DNA of 64,000 nt from Mangrovimonas yunxiaonensis. Its GTDB lineage: Bacteria; Bacteroidota; Bacteroidia; Flavobacteriales; Flavobacteriaceae. Every line of letters starts with the position of its first letter. The first letter of the stretch is position 1. The notes under the pieces were generated by a model that made no database searches, was not told the DNA's origin, and was given only the letters and a program-made list of their open reading frames with translations. A program made the position numbers and the translations under genes. The stretch lies in the NCBI RefSeq assembly GCF_000733475.1, contig NZ_JPFK01000009.1:124001-188000 (forward strand), given 5' to 3'. This document shows, piece after piece, positions 9,229 through 16,304 of the stretch.

Positions 9229-9429
9229 TTAATCTATTAAGTATTTGTTGACAATTTCTTCTTCTATTCCGCTGTATTCAACAAACTCTTTGATTGTGAC
9301 AAATTGGTAAGATTCCTTTCCAAAGTAGTTTCTAATATCATTTAAAAGCTTACGCCCATAACGTTCACTGCGTCCTGTGATACGCTGAATATCCTTTGGG
9401 TATATGCAAGCTCTTTTTGGGGTCATCAT
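9229..9429 (-). CDS. Small putative DNA-binding protein
   Basis: 66 aa, starting MMTPKRACIYPKDIQRITGR. I recognise the type from Bacteroidota islands but know no assigned function. The segment YPKDIQRITGRSERYGRKLL looks like a short helix-turn-helix with a basic recognition helix, and a second helical part follows (VTIKEFVEYSGIEEEIVNKY). It is transcribed divergently from the cassette starting at 9650. Its start codon abuts an array of four 11-bp direct repeats (9428-9471), which it could bind to control itself and the cassette. Confidence 0.6.
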   Translation of the reverse strand: MMTPKRACIYPKDIQRITGRSERYGRKLLNDIRNYFGKESYQFVTIKEFVEYSGIEEEIVNKYLID

Positions 9430-9471
9430 ACTTTATCTATACTTTATCCATACATCATCCATACTTTATTT
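9428..9471. repeat. Four 11-bp iterons upstream of the 66-aa gene
   Basis: ATACTTTATC-like units begin at 9428, 9439, 9450 and 9461, exactly 11 bp apart; the third is diverged (ATACATCATC). One-helical-turn spacing puts all copies on the same face of the DNA, which suits cooperative protein binding. They lie in the divergent promoter region and overlap the start codon of the 66-aa gene. Confidence 0.6.
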
Positions 9472-9495
9472 TTTATGATGATGGTGATGGTGATG

Positions 9496-9600
9496 CGTTG
9501 TTAAAATGTTGGAAATCCCGATAGGGTTTTCAATATTTTAATGACGTTTTTGGTTGTATCGGAATGGATGACCGAAAACGGAATTGCTTTTTTAACAACG
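9496..9600. promoter_or_regulatory. 11-bp inverted repeat in the divergent control region
   Basis: CGTTGTTAAAA at 9496-9506 is the exact reverse complement of TTTTAACAACG at 9590-9600. The pair frames the last part of the divergent spacer upstream of the 251-aa gene, preceded by a TGATGG-rich stretch at 9473-9494. It may be a leader hairpin or operator; the function is unknown. Confidence 0.4.
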
Positions 9601-9649
9601 TGCCATAAAATTACGTGATTTGGTTTCATTAATCAAAAAACGAATTATT

Positions 9650-10405
9650 ATGGCAAAACAAACTGGAATTATTAAACTAAAAGGAACTATCGGTGGTATT
9701 TCCTTTTACAAAACGACTGACGGACATCTTGCACGTGAAAAAGGTGGTGTTGATGGCAATCGTATTGCAAATGATCCTGCGTTTCAGAGAACACGTGAAA
9801 ATGGGTCTGAATTTGGCCGTGCCGGTAAGGGTGGTAAAGTATTACGAAATGCTATTCGTATTCTTTTACAAAATGCAAAGGACAAACGTGTGGTTTCACG
9901 TTTAACTAAAACACTTGTAGCGATTACCAAAACTGACACCACTAATGAGAGAGGATCTAGAACACTTCAAGATGGGAATTTAAGCTTGTTAGAAAACTTT
10001 GAATTTAATCTGAATGGAAAGTTAGGCACAACACTTTTCACCCCGTTTACGAATGCTTTTGACCGTGTTTCTGGGGATGCAATTGTGAACCTTGATGCGT
10101 TTTCTCCAACGGTAAGAATTGCAGCTCCAACTGGAACAACCCATTTTAAGGTGGTAATGGGTGCTTCTGAATTGGATTTTGAGAATGAAACCTCAACTTT
10201 TGAAAATGATGAGACTACTATTCTTCCATATACAGCTGATGATACTGCTGTTATTGCCTTAACAGCTTCTTTGACCGCTAACTCAACTTTACCTGTTGTT
10301 CAGGTGTTGGGAATTGAGTTTTACCAAGAGGTAAACGGACAGATGTACGAGCTTAAGAATGGTGCTTACAACGCTTTGGCAGTTGTTATTGTAGATACGC
10401 CGTAA
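9650..10405 (+). CDS. Conserved hypothetical protein (island/phage-associated, MAKQTG family)
   Basis: 251 aa from the ATG at 9650, chosen because MAKQTGIIKLKGTIGGISFY is the usual N-terminus of this Bacteroidota family; the frame opens upstream at 9620 without support. The N-terminal part is basic (REKGGVDGNR, FGRAGKGGKVLRNA), and the C-terminal half is beta-rich and acidic (FKVVMGASELDFENE, VQVLGIEFYQEVNGQMYEL). No catalytic motif is visible. I know of no demonstrated function. It is the first gene of a tight four-gene cassette with DUF5675 and two small membrane proteins, a layout that recalls structural plus lysis genes of phage-like modules, but this is only inference. Confidence 0.7.
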   Translation: MAKQTGIIKLKGTIGGISFYKTTDGHLAREKGGVDGNRIANDPAFQRTRENGSEFGRAGKGGKVLRNAIRILLQNAKDKRVVSRLTKTLVAITKTDTTNERGSRTLQDGNLSLLENFEFNLNGKLGTTLFTPFTNAFDRVSGDAIVNLDAFSPTVRIAAPTGTTHFKVVMGASELDFENETSTFENDETTILPYTADDTAVIALTASLTANSTLPVVQVLGIEFYQEVNGQMYELKNGAYNALAVVIVDTP

Positions 10406-10407
10406 GT

Positions 10408-10830
10408 ATGGAATTAGTGCTGCATAGAGCCTATTTTAAAGAGGGCACCAATGGTGCTCTCTTTAATTCTGGCAAGTTTCTTTGTCATACCATTGAACTG
10501 CCCTGGAACAATAACAAGCGAAACATTTCCTGCATTCCTGAAGGTACTTATGAAGTTGAACCACGTTTTTCAAAACGGTTTAAGCATCATTTGATTTTGA
10601 AGGCTGTAAAAGGTAGAAGTTTTATTCTCTTTCATCCTGCGAATGATGCCTTAAAAGAGCTTCAAGGTTGTATTGCTCCAGTAACTTATTTGAGTGGTGT
10701 TGGAAAAGGGATTTACTCTAAAAATGCTATGCAAAAACTGTTGTCTTTGGTATATCAAGCTAAAGACAGAAAAGAACAAATCTTATTAACTATTAAATCA
10801 CAAAATCATGAACATCTTAGAACGTTATAA
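10408..10830 (+). CDS. DUF5675 family protein
   Basis: 140 aa, starting 2 bp after the previous stop. The family pattern is clear: a beta-rich domain with FLCHTIELPW, then CIPEGTYEVEPRFSKRF, RSFILFHPANDALKELQGCI and a C-terminal helix. Conserved Cys, His and Asn positions (HPAND, QGCIAP) could be catalytic, and the domain is often compared with murein-acting L,D-transpeptidase-like or phage proteins, but no function is established. It overlaps the next gene by 23 bp, indicating translational coupling. Confidence 0.8.
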   Translation: MELVLHRAYFKEGTNGALFNSGKFLCHTIELPWNNNKRNISCIPEGTYEVEPRFSKRFKHHLILKAVKGRSFILFHPANDALKELQGCIAPVTYLSGVGKGIYSKNAMQKLLSLVYQAKDRKEQILLTIKSQNHEHLRTL

Positions 10831-11050
10831 AAAACCAACCCCCAAATTTTTCAAGACTTTACGCAATATTGGTATTGCATTGGCTACTGCAGGTGGTGCC
10901 ATCATAGCTGCACCAATTTCGATGCCTGCCATTGTGGTAACTATTGCTACTTATATGACCGTTGCTGGAACTGTGGCAACCACAGTAAGTCAAGCAGTTG
11001 TTACTAATGATGAAAACACTGAAATTGATGAGAATGACGATGGATTATAA
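10808..11050 (+). CDS. Small membrane protein (holin-like candidate)
   Basis: 80 aa. A basic N-terminus (LERYKKPTPKFFKTLR) leads into two hydrophobic segments (about 22-42 and 45-66: IGIALATAGGAIIAAP, IVVTIATYMTVAGTVA) and an acidic tail (NDENTEIDENDDGL). The size, two helices and charged tail are holin-like. It overlaps DUF5675 by 23 bp and the next gene by 11 bp. No family name recognised. Confidence 0.65.
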   Translation: MNILERYKKPTPKFFKTLRNIGIALATAGGAIIAAPISMPAIVVTIATYMTVAGTVATTVSQAVVTNDENTEIDENDDGL

Positions 11051-11210
11051 CACCAAATCTGCCATTATCGGCGGTACTTTCTTTTCATCAATCGTTAATA
11101 TTGGTGTTGAGGATTTGATTACTACCATTATTTTGGCTGTTGTGGGTGCTACTGTGAGTTTTATAGTGTCATTATTGCTTCGGTTTTTGACTAAAAAACC
11201 TAAATCTTAA
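11040..11210 (+). CDS. Second small membrane protein of the cassette
   Basis: 56 aa from the ATG at 11040, which overlaps the end of the previous gene (stop at 11048-11050). The protein reads MDYNTKSAIIGGTFFSSIVN, then a strongly hydrophobic segment (LITTIILAVVGATVSFIVSLLL) and a basic C-terminus (RFLTKKPKS). It has one or two membrane helices. Start choice: a longer frame from 10998 would begin inside the acidic tail of the upstream gene and gives an unlikely Met-rich leader. It ends 39 bp inside the 3' end of the convergent 329-aa gene. Confidence 0.6.
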   Translation: MDYNTKSAIIGGTFFSSIVNIGVEDLITTIILAVVGATVSFIVSLLLRFLTKKPKS

Positions 11211-12161
11211 ATTTTTTAATTGAACGATAAAGGAAAAAGGTCTATTGATTTTAGATGCTTTTTCCTTTTTTTCTTTGTTAAATGAATTTGAAAAATCATT
11301 ATGCTTCTTATTTTCAGCTTCAACAATTTCCCTAAAATTCAATAATGATTCTTGACTAACATAATACTTATTCTGATTCAATAATCTTTCTTCTTCGATT
11401 AGCGCTTTTTTTAATGATATTCTTTTCCACATTAGTTCATAATACAAATTAACCCTGTCATCAATTTCAGGAATATTCTCTGGAATAAAAGCAGGGAAAT
11501 ACCTACTTTCAATTGCTATAATTTCACAAAGAATATTTATGATTGAAAACATTCTGTTACATTCGGAAATGGAATAATAATTATCATTGCCTAGACTATG
11601 GCTGATATAGTGTCTATTTAAATTTGAAGATTCAAAATCAAAACTATTTGTATTTGCATAAAACCAATTATGAAGGCAGTTTTTTAAAGAATCGTTATAA
11701 AGTTTTCTCAAATGAGGTCTAAATTCGCCTTCTTTTGCGCATATATTTTCAACTAATTCCTTTAATGAAGGTTTTCTTTTGCCTTCATCTATTGACCAAT
11801 TGTAGTATGATAACAATACGCCCTCAATTACGGGTGTTAAGCAATTAATTGAAGACAGTAAATCCTTTTTAAAATAATGAAAAGTTGCTTTATCGACCAA
11901 ATGAGAAAACTTATTCAAATGAGGTAAAATTAGAAACCTATAATTAACAAATGCTCTTGAATAAGGATTAAATATTATAGGACTTAATAAATAATTGATT
12001 TTTTCATTACAAGTATCTTTATCATAATTTTTAGACTCTATTTCTTCACAAAGTAATTTTATCCTTTCGAAATCTCCGCCGATTATTTCACCATTGATAA
12101 ACCACCCATATTTTGAGAGTACTTGACTAACATATCTGTATTTAGCTAAATAATCATCCAT
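11172..12161 (-). CDS. HEPN-motif protein of unknown function
   Basis: 329 aa, mostly alpha-helical, no signal peptide or membrane span. The stretch N182-R183-H-Y-I-S-H188 fits the HEPN RNase signature R-x4-6-H and is followed by a Gly/Asn turn and another helix (MFSIINILCEIIAIE). Upstream helices (LLSSINCLTPVIEGVLLSYY) match the first helix pair of such domains. HEPN proteins are often metal-independent RNases in toxin-antitoxin or abortive-infection systems. The lysine/arginine-rich C-terminus (about 295-329) overlaps the end of the convergent membrane-protein gene and may be run-on sequence created by recombination. No antitoxin partner is adjacent. Confidence 0.6.
   Translation of the reverse strand: MDDYLAKYRYVSQVLSKYGWFINGEIIGGDFERIKLLCEEIESKNYDKDTCNEKINYLLSPIIFNPYSRAFVNYRFLILPHLNKFSHLVDKATFHYFKKDLLSSINCLTPVIEGVLLSYYNWSIDEGKRKPSLKELVENICAKEGEFRPHLRKLYNDSLKNCLHNWFYANTNSFDFESSNLNRHYISHSLGNDNYYSISECNRMFSIINILCEIIAIESRYFPAFIPENIPEIDDRVNLYYELMWKRISLKKALIEEERLLNQNKYYVSQESLLNFREIVEAENKKHNDFSNSFNKEKKEKASKINRPFSFIVQLKNLRFRFFSQKPKQ
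11229..11268 (+). terminator. Hairpin terminator of the four-gene cassette
   Basis: AAAGGAAAAAG (11229-11239) pairs with CTTTTTCCTTT (11258-11268) and is followed by more T. It lies 18 bp after the stop of the last cassette gene and inside the 3' coding end of the convergent HEPN-motif gene. Confidence 0.5.
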
Positions 12162-12180
12162 TAGACAAAACTAATTCTTT

Positions 12181-12463
12181 TGGGGCAAAGTGTTGTAGGT
12201 GGAAGTGATTATTGATGTTGAGCGGTTGGAAAGATAAATAAAGGGCATTTTCTAAAAAATGCTCTTTTTTTATGCGCGGTGTTGAGGTGGGTAAATGAAA
12301 AGAGTGATACCCTGATAAGGGATTGAGCGAATGTAATGCCCCCTACCGCAGACACAAGGGAAACATTAATAATTGCTGTAACCTACACCGTTGAAATGGG
12401 TGGTGGGGAAAAGATGGAAAAAATTGTATGCTCTAAATTTCAATGCAAGTACGGAATTGAGCG
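12181..12463. repeat. 283-bp direct repeat, left copy
   Basis: Nearly identical to 14557-14839 (scattered single-base differences). It begins TGGGGCAAAGTGTYGTAGG, contains a terminator-like hairpin at 12242-12266 (GGGCATTTT / AAAATGCTC plus T run) and ends GAATTGAGCG. The 74-codon frame from 12336 that crosses it is not protein-like. The two copies flank the DoxX/ferritin-like/OhrR/Ohr module. Confidence 0.85.
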
Positions 12464-12467
12464 GTTT

Positions 12468-12589
12468 TGTGTAAGCGTCAGTAACGGGAAAATGCGCGTC
12501 CCTAAACCTCGGGATTCCGCTGACGCACTAAAGATAGCAAAACGAGTGAATTACCGATGAGGAAATTCAGCCGTTATTGCGCTTACACG
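12468..12589. repeat. Imperfect long hairpin after the left direct repeat
   Basis: TGTGTAAGCGTCAGTAACGG at 12468-12487 is answered by CCGTTATTGCGCTTACACG near 12571-12589 (about 17 of 19 pairs), with an inner GCGTCAG / CTGACGC pair. The whole could fold into one 120-base cruciform. It is followed by CGTTGTTAGCGG, a motif I associate with gene-cassette-like spacers in Bacteroidota. No gene present. Confidence 0.4.
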
Positions 12590-12637
12590 TTGTTAGCGGC
12601 TGTGTTGCTCTCAAATATATACTGTTGTTTTAACTAA

Positions 12638-13084
12638 TTATTTTTTATAGAGGTTAGTATTCCTCAATCCAATTGTTTTTCTATTCTTCCAAGCACCTGT
12701 ACTCCATAACGCCCAAACAACTAAGACGGGTTGGAATAAAAGGCGGACAAATCTTGCGGTATCTGAAGTGATGATAAAGTCTGTTTTATTTACATATTGA
12801 GCAATGTTTCCTGGAAATATCAAAACATAAAAAATTGCCAAAGCCCAACCAACATGAACTTTATATTTTGTTAAAAAAATCATAGATAGCCCCAAGGTGA
12901 GTTCAACAATGCCTGATAGAATCACAACTAAATTCTTGTCCATAGGTACCCAATTGGGAACTTGGGCTTGCCACTCCACTCGCAAAAAGGTAAAATGTCC
13001 TATTGCGGCGAAGACCATAGCTGCTCCAAGTATAATTCTAAATATGTCTTGAACTTTTGTTGTTGGTGAGTACATGCTTTTCAT
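12638..13084 (-). CDS. DoxX-like integral membrane protein
   Basis: 148 aa with four predicted membrane helices: about 14-32 (FRIILGAAMVFAAIGHFTFL), 48-66, 74-94 and 112-130. The pattern FRIILGAAMVFAAIGHF and ELTLGLSMIFL is that of the DoxX/DUF417-like family. Some DoxX proteins work with redox enzymes in the membrane and with resistance to oxidative stress. It is the last gene of an apparent operon behind ohr, ohrR and a ferritin-like gene (14-bp gap), which points to an oxidant-defence role. Confidence 0.75.
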   Translation of the reverse strand: MKSMYSPTTKVQDIFRIILGAAMVFAAIGHFTFLRVEWQAQVPNWVPMDKNLVVILSGIVELTLGLSMIFLTKYKVHVGWALAIFYVLIFPGNIAQYVNKTDFIITSDTARFVRLLFQPVLVVWALWSTGAWKNRKTIGLRNTNLYKK

Positions 13085-13098
13085 TGTTTAATATTTAC

Positions 13099-13563
13099 TT
13101 AGAGTTGGCGGCTCAAATAATTTTGAAGCCCAATTGTTTCGATTAAGGAAACCTGCTGTTTAAGCCATGATAGATGCTTGTTTTCATCTTGCAAATAACT
13201 TGTCAAAAGCTGTTCAGTAACCTTATCACCTTTAATTTGTGGAAGAACTTTATTTAGCCAATCCATTCCTTTTATTTGTTCTTCCAATTCCATTTTAAAT
13301 TGTTCTTGCACTTCATAAAGCACTTCTATATTGAGAGATTCCACTTTTGGCACATTGCCAAGTTCCAATAGTCTGGCAGTAAATTTTGCTATTGTAGTGG
13401 TTTCCTCGTTATACTCTTCTAACATTCTGTCAGCAAGTTTGACAAATCCCTTTTTTCTATTGATAATAGAGTGTAAGAAATGCTGTTTGGAACTACAGAT
13501 TAGACCAGAAACTATGTCTTGTAAAATTTTAATGCTTTTATCGTTTATTAATGTAGTAGCCAT
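13099..13563 (-). CDS. Ferritin-like / bacterioferritin-type four-helix protein
   Basis: 154 aa, all-helical, no signal peptide. Metal-ligand-like patterns are seen: E-E-T-T near residues 53-56 (LEEYNEETTTIAKF) and E-N-K-H near the C-terminus (LQDENKHLSWLKQQ), the E-x-x-H motif of ferritin-like iron sites. This suggests iron binding or peroxide detoxification, though the ligand set cannot be completed by eye. It sits 7 bp after the ohrR stop and 14 bp before the DoxX gene, so it belongs to the same operon. Confidence 0.65.
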   Translation of the reverse strand: MATTLINDKSIKILQDIVSGLICSSKQHFLHSIINRKKGFVKLADRMLEEYNEETTTIAKFTARLLELGNVPKVESLNIEVLYEVQEQFKMELEEQIKGMDWLNKVLPQIKGDKVTEQLLTSYLQDENKHLSWLKQQVSLIETIGLQNYLSRQL

Positions 13564-13570
13564 AGAATTT

Positions 13571-14011
13571 TTATTTTGACAAATGAGAAATAATCGAATG
13601 CAAATTATCTTTCAGAATCATTAATCGTTCAAGCCCTATGCCCGTTCCAAGAATGCGTTCAGCAATACCCTCTGGAATGACATGAGCCTTTTCTTTTAAC
13701 TGCTTGCCGTTAGTAGTTAGGTTTACGATGACCTTCCTTTCGTCTGTCATAGACCTTTCCCTTTTTACAAAACCCTGTTGCTCCAATCGTTTAAGCAATG
13801 GTGTAATGGTGTTCGTATTTAAGATAAGTTTCTGAGCAATGGTATTAACCAACATACCATCCTCCTCCCACAATACCAGCAACACTAAATATTGAGGATA
13901 GGTAATGCCCAATTCTTTAAGAAAGGGTTGGTATTCCCTTGTTATCAATCGAGATGCTGCATAAACAGGAAAGCAAAGCTGATTTTCCAGTTTTAAATAA
14001 TCACAGGTCAT
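13571..14011 (-). CDS. ohrR: MarR-family peroxide-sensing repressor, OhrR-like
   Basis: 146 aa, the usual size of OhrR. The N-terminal sequence LENQLCFPVYAASR holds the single conserved peroxide-sensing Cys (Cys13). The winged helix follows (YPQYLVLLVLWEEDG, VNTIAQKLILNTNTITPLLK, RLEQQGFVKRERSMTDERK). OhrR dimers repress ohr until organic hydroperoxides oxidise the Cys. It lies 32 bp downstream of the Ohr gene, and two dyads upstream of ohr (14485-14498 and 14519-14536) are likely operators. Confidence 0.85.
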   Translation of the reverse strand: MTCDYLKLENQLCFPVYAASRLITREYQPFLKELGITYPQYLVLLVLWEEDGMLVNTIAQKLILNTNTITPLLKRLEQQGFVKRERSMTDERKVIVNLTTNGKQLKEKAHVIPEGIAERILGTGIGLERLMILKDNLHSIISHLSK

Positions 14012-14043
14012 TGAGTTATAAGTTTTAAAAAATGAGTAAATAA

Positions 14044-14457
14044 TTAGACCAAACAGATTTCTTGTTGAATATTACCTTTAGTAGCTTGTGAATACGGACA
14101 AATCTCGTGGGCTTTATTGATAATGGTTTGTGCCATTTCGCTTTCAACACCATCAATCTTTGCTTCAATTTTAACTGCAAAGTTAATGCCTTTGGCTGCT
14201 TTCACTACGCTTACCGTTACGGTAGTTTGCGAAGAAACTTCTTGTTTCATTGCTTTAGCAATATGAATAATGGCATTGTCAAAGCAAGCCGCATAACCTG
14301 CTGAAAAAAGTTGTTCAGGGTTTGTATATTTTCCTCCTTCGCCTCCAAGTTCTTTTGGAAGTTTAACTTCTAAATCTAGAATTCCATCGTCACTTTTAAC
14401 ATGACCATCACGTCCACCAACTGCAGTTGATGATGTTTGATAAATTGTTTTCGTCAT
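14044..14457 (-). CDS. ohr: Organic hydroperoxide resistance protein (Ohr, OsmC superfamily)
   Basis: 137 aa, the normal length. The two redox-active cysteines are present: Cys58 in FSAGYAACFDNA and Cys120 in HEICPYSQATKGN. Ohr is a cytoplasmic thiol peroxidase that reduces organic and fatty-acid hydroperoxides, often with lipoyl reductants. It is the first gene of the ohr-ohrR-ferritin-like-DoxX operon. Two palindromes lie in the 100 bp upstream, matching OhrR control. Confidence 0.9.
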   Translation of the reverse strand: MTKTIYQTSSTAVGGRDGHVKSDDGILDLEVKLPKELGGEGGKYTNPEQLFSAGYAACFDNAIIHIAKAMKQEVSSQTTVTVSVVKAAKGINFAVKIEAKIDGVESEMAQTIINKAHEICPYSQATKGNIQQEICLV

Positions 14458-14484
14458 AATAATTTAATTAATCTTGTTAGATAA

Positions 14485-14536
14485 TATCGTTCGCGATACA
14501 AATATATAAGTTTAATTTTATATCACAAGCGATATA
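14485..14536. promoter_or_regulatory. Two dyad operators upstream of ohr (candidate OhrR sites)
   Basis: TATCGTTCGCGATA at 14485-14498 and TATATC-n6-GATATA at 14519-14536 share the half-site GCGATA. They lie 28-79 bp upstream of the ohr start. OhrR proteins bind A+T-rich palindromes of about this size. Confidence 0.6.
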
Positions 14537-14556
14537 AAAAAATAATATCGGGAAAC

Positions 14557-14839
14557 TGGGGCAAAGTGTCGTAGGTGGAAGTGATTATTGATGTTAGGCG
14601 GTTGGAAAGATAAATAAAGGGCATTTTCTAAAAAATGCTCTTTTTTTATGCGCGGTGTTGAGGTGGGTAAATGAAAAGAGCGATACCCTGATAAGGGATT
14701 GAGCGAATGTAATGCATCCTACCGCAGACACAAGGCAAAACATTAATAATTGCTGTAACCTACACCGTTGAAATGGGTGGTGGGGAAAAGATGGAAAAAT
14801 TGTGTGTTCTAAATTTCAATGTCAGTTCTGAATTGAGCG
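14557..14839. repeat. 283-bp direct repeat, right copy
   Basis: Second copy of 12181-12463, same orientation, including the hairpin at about 14619-14643. It starts 99 bp upstream of the ohr start and ends at GAATTGAGCG. Recombination between the copies would delete the whole redox operon. Confidence 0.85.
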
Positions 14840-15238
14840 TGGGGAATGTCGGATATTTACTCGCTTCATTTCTATTGTTTTTTATGGTGCTCGTGAATAA
14901 CCCTCATTTTAATTTGAGAACGTATTTGAGCTGTGGATAAGGGGCTATTTTACATAATGGCGTTATAGTACAGAAACTAAATGAATGCTACTATAACTAC
15001 CCGTTATGTAAACATAGCTTTGGGTAGTTTTTGGTGAGAGGGTTGGAAACAGCTCTTTGCTTTTTTGCTGTACCAATTTTGAAAATAATTCCTATAAGCA
15101 AAATAAGCAATGTGCTGTGTGCGTGTTGGCAGCCAAAAACTACAATAGCGTTGGCGAGCGGAACAAACCAAAAGACAGAGGGTTTTTGCTTTTGCAACAA
15201 ACTGGGTTTTGGTTTGTGGGGAATTAATAAACTATAAG
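14840..15238. other. Gene-free spacer with inverted repeat
   Basis: No convincing gene. GTTATAGTA (14962-14970) and TACTATAAC (14989-14997) form a perfect 9-bp inverted repeat followed by CCGTTATGTAAACATAGC. Overlapping short frames on both strands at 14997-15237 look like translated repeat. The spacer is the downstream boundary of the sce7726-RES-DUF4238 operon. Confidence 0.5.
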
Positions 15239-16273
15239 TTAATCACTTCTCGTATCTAATGATGGGTGTCTCAATGGTGCTATTTCTCCATTAAAATCCT
15301 TTGGGTTTACTTTCAATTTGAAAAAATCTAAACTTAAATTTATATGTGGGTCTTTTGAACTCATAAAGAAAAAATTTCTCCCTTCTCTTGTAAAAGCCGT
15401 ATTAATATTCTTAAAATCATTTCTGTAGCTTTCATTTCCTTCAAAAAGTAATTCAGCATATTCTTTATTGACAAAATCATTAAAGAAAATTTGAGTATCA
15501 CTATTGATTATTTGTAAAGAATTTAACTGATGAACTTCGTCGATAGATTCTGTTGAACCGCAATCATTTTCCCCATTATTAAACTCATATACATTGGAAT
15601 CGTACAAACATATCATTAATCTAGGGTGAATTGGATAAAACACTTGCAACCCTTTTGCAACCAATCCAGTTGCACCAATATAATTACCAGCTTTTTCCAT
15701 TAACTGGTTATATAAAACAACTGGCGAATCTGACGTAACAAATGGTAAAAGAGAAAGATTTACAACAAAACCAAAATCGAGAAAATCTAATAGTTTTTCA
15801 TTTTCGATTGCACCTATTAATGCCTTCAGAACCGGATTATTAAAACCAATAGTATTATCTTTTAATTTTTGCCACATACTTGGTTGGTATGCTTTTAATA
15901 TAGCTTTCATACTTTCATTGACACTATCTTCTATTTGTTTTCCGGAACTAGGGGTTCTATAAGCTTGATAAATTACAAACCTCTTTAATAATATATAGCC
16001 ATTTGTACCTTTTGGTGGTGGGTATAGTAACTTTTCTTCAGTCCAATAATAAAACATTTTAGCAACTTCGCTTTCCATTTTGGCCAAAGCATTTTCGATT
16101 ACCTCATCTTCTCCGTATAGATAGTTTTCACAACCTTGGTGTTTTATTGGTGCTACTTTGATAAAAATTTTATTCTTATGATTGTATAAGCCTATGTTTT
16201 TACCTGTTTCGCCAATGGAAAATCTTTTTAAGTAAAATCTTGGGATAAAGTGATGCTTCTTCTTTTTAGACAT
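15239..16273 (-). CDS. DUF4238 domain-containing protein
   Basis: 344 aa. The family hallmark is at the N-terminus: KKKKHHFIPRFYLKRFS, with conserved His-His-x-x-P-x-x-Y-L. Later conserved blocks are LKRFVIYQAYRTP (about 105-117), FVTSDSPVVLYN and HPRLMICLYD. DUF4238 proteins are widespread, lie often in defence or mobile regions, and have no established activity; the early HHxxP motif suggests metal binding or catalysis. It is the last gene of a four-gene operon, 31 bp after the RES-domain gene, and could act as partner or regulator of the toxin. Confidence 0.8.
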   Translation of the reverse strand: MSKKKKHHFIPRFYLKRFSIGETGKNIGLYNHKNKIFIKVAPIKHQGCENYLYGEDEVIENALAKMESEVAKMFYYWTEEKLLYPPPKGTNGYILLKRFVIYQAYRTPSSGKQIEDSVNESMKAILKAYQPSMWQKLKDNTIGFNNPVLKALIGAIENEKLLDFLDFGFVVNLSLLPFVTSDSPVVLYNQLMEKAGNYIGATGLVAKGLQVFYPIHPRLMICLYDSNVYEFNNGENDCGSTESIDEVHQLNSLQIINSDTQIFFNDFVNKEYAELLFEGNESYRNDFKNINTAFTREGRNFFFMSSKDPHINLSLDFFKLKVNPKDFNGEIAPLRHPSLDTRSD

Positions 16274-16304
16274 ATTTGAATTTACAGGAAAAAGAATGTG
16301 CTAG

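Noticed and set aside
12336-12560. 74-codon plus-strand frame across the left direct repeat
   Set aside because: It spans a non-coding repeat whose other copy has frame-breaking differences; no protein character.
12181-14839. Insertion-sequence composite transposon
   Set aside because: The flanking repeats have no transposase and no terminal inverted repeats; only the direct duplication can be supported.
14997-15237. Two opposed short frames (67 and 68 codons)
   Set aside because: They overlap on opposite strands in a repeat-like spacer; the translations look like translated repeat sequence and have no start context.
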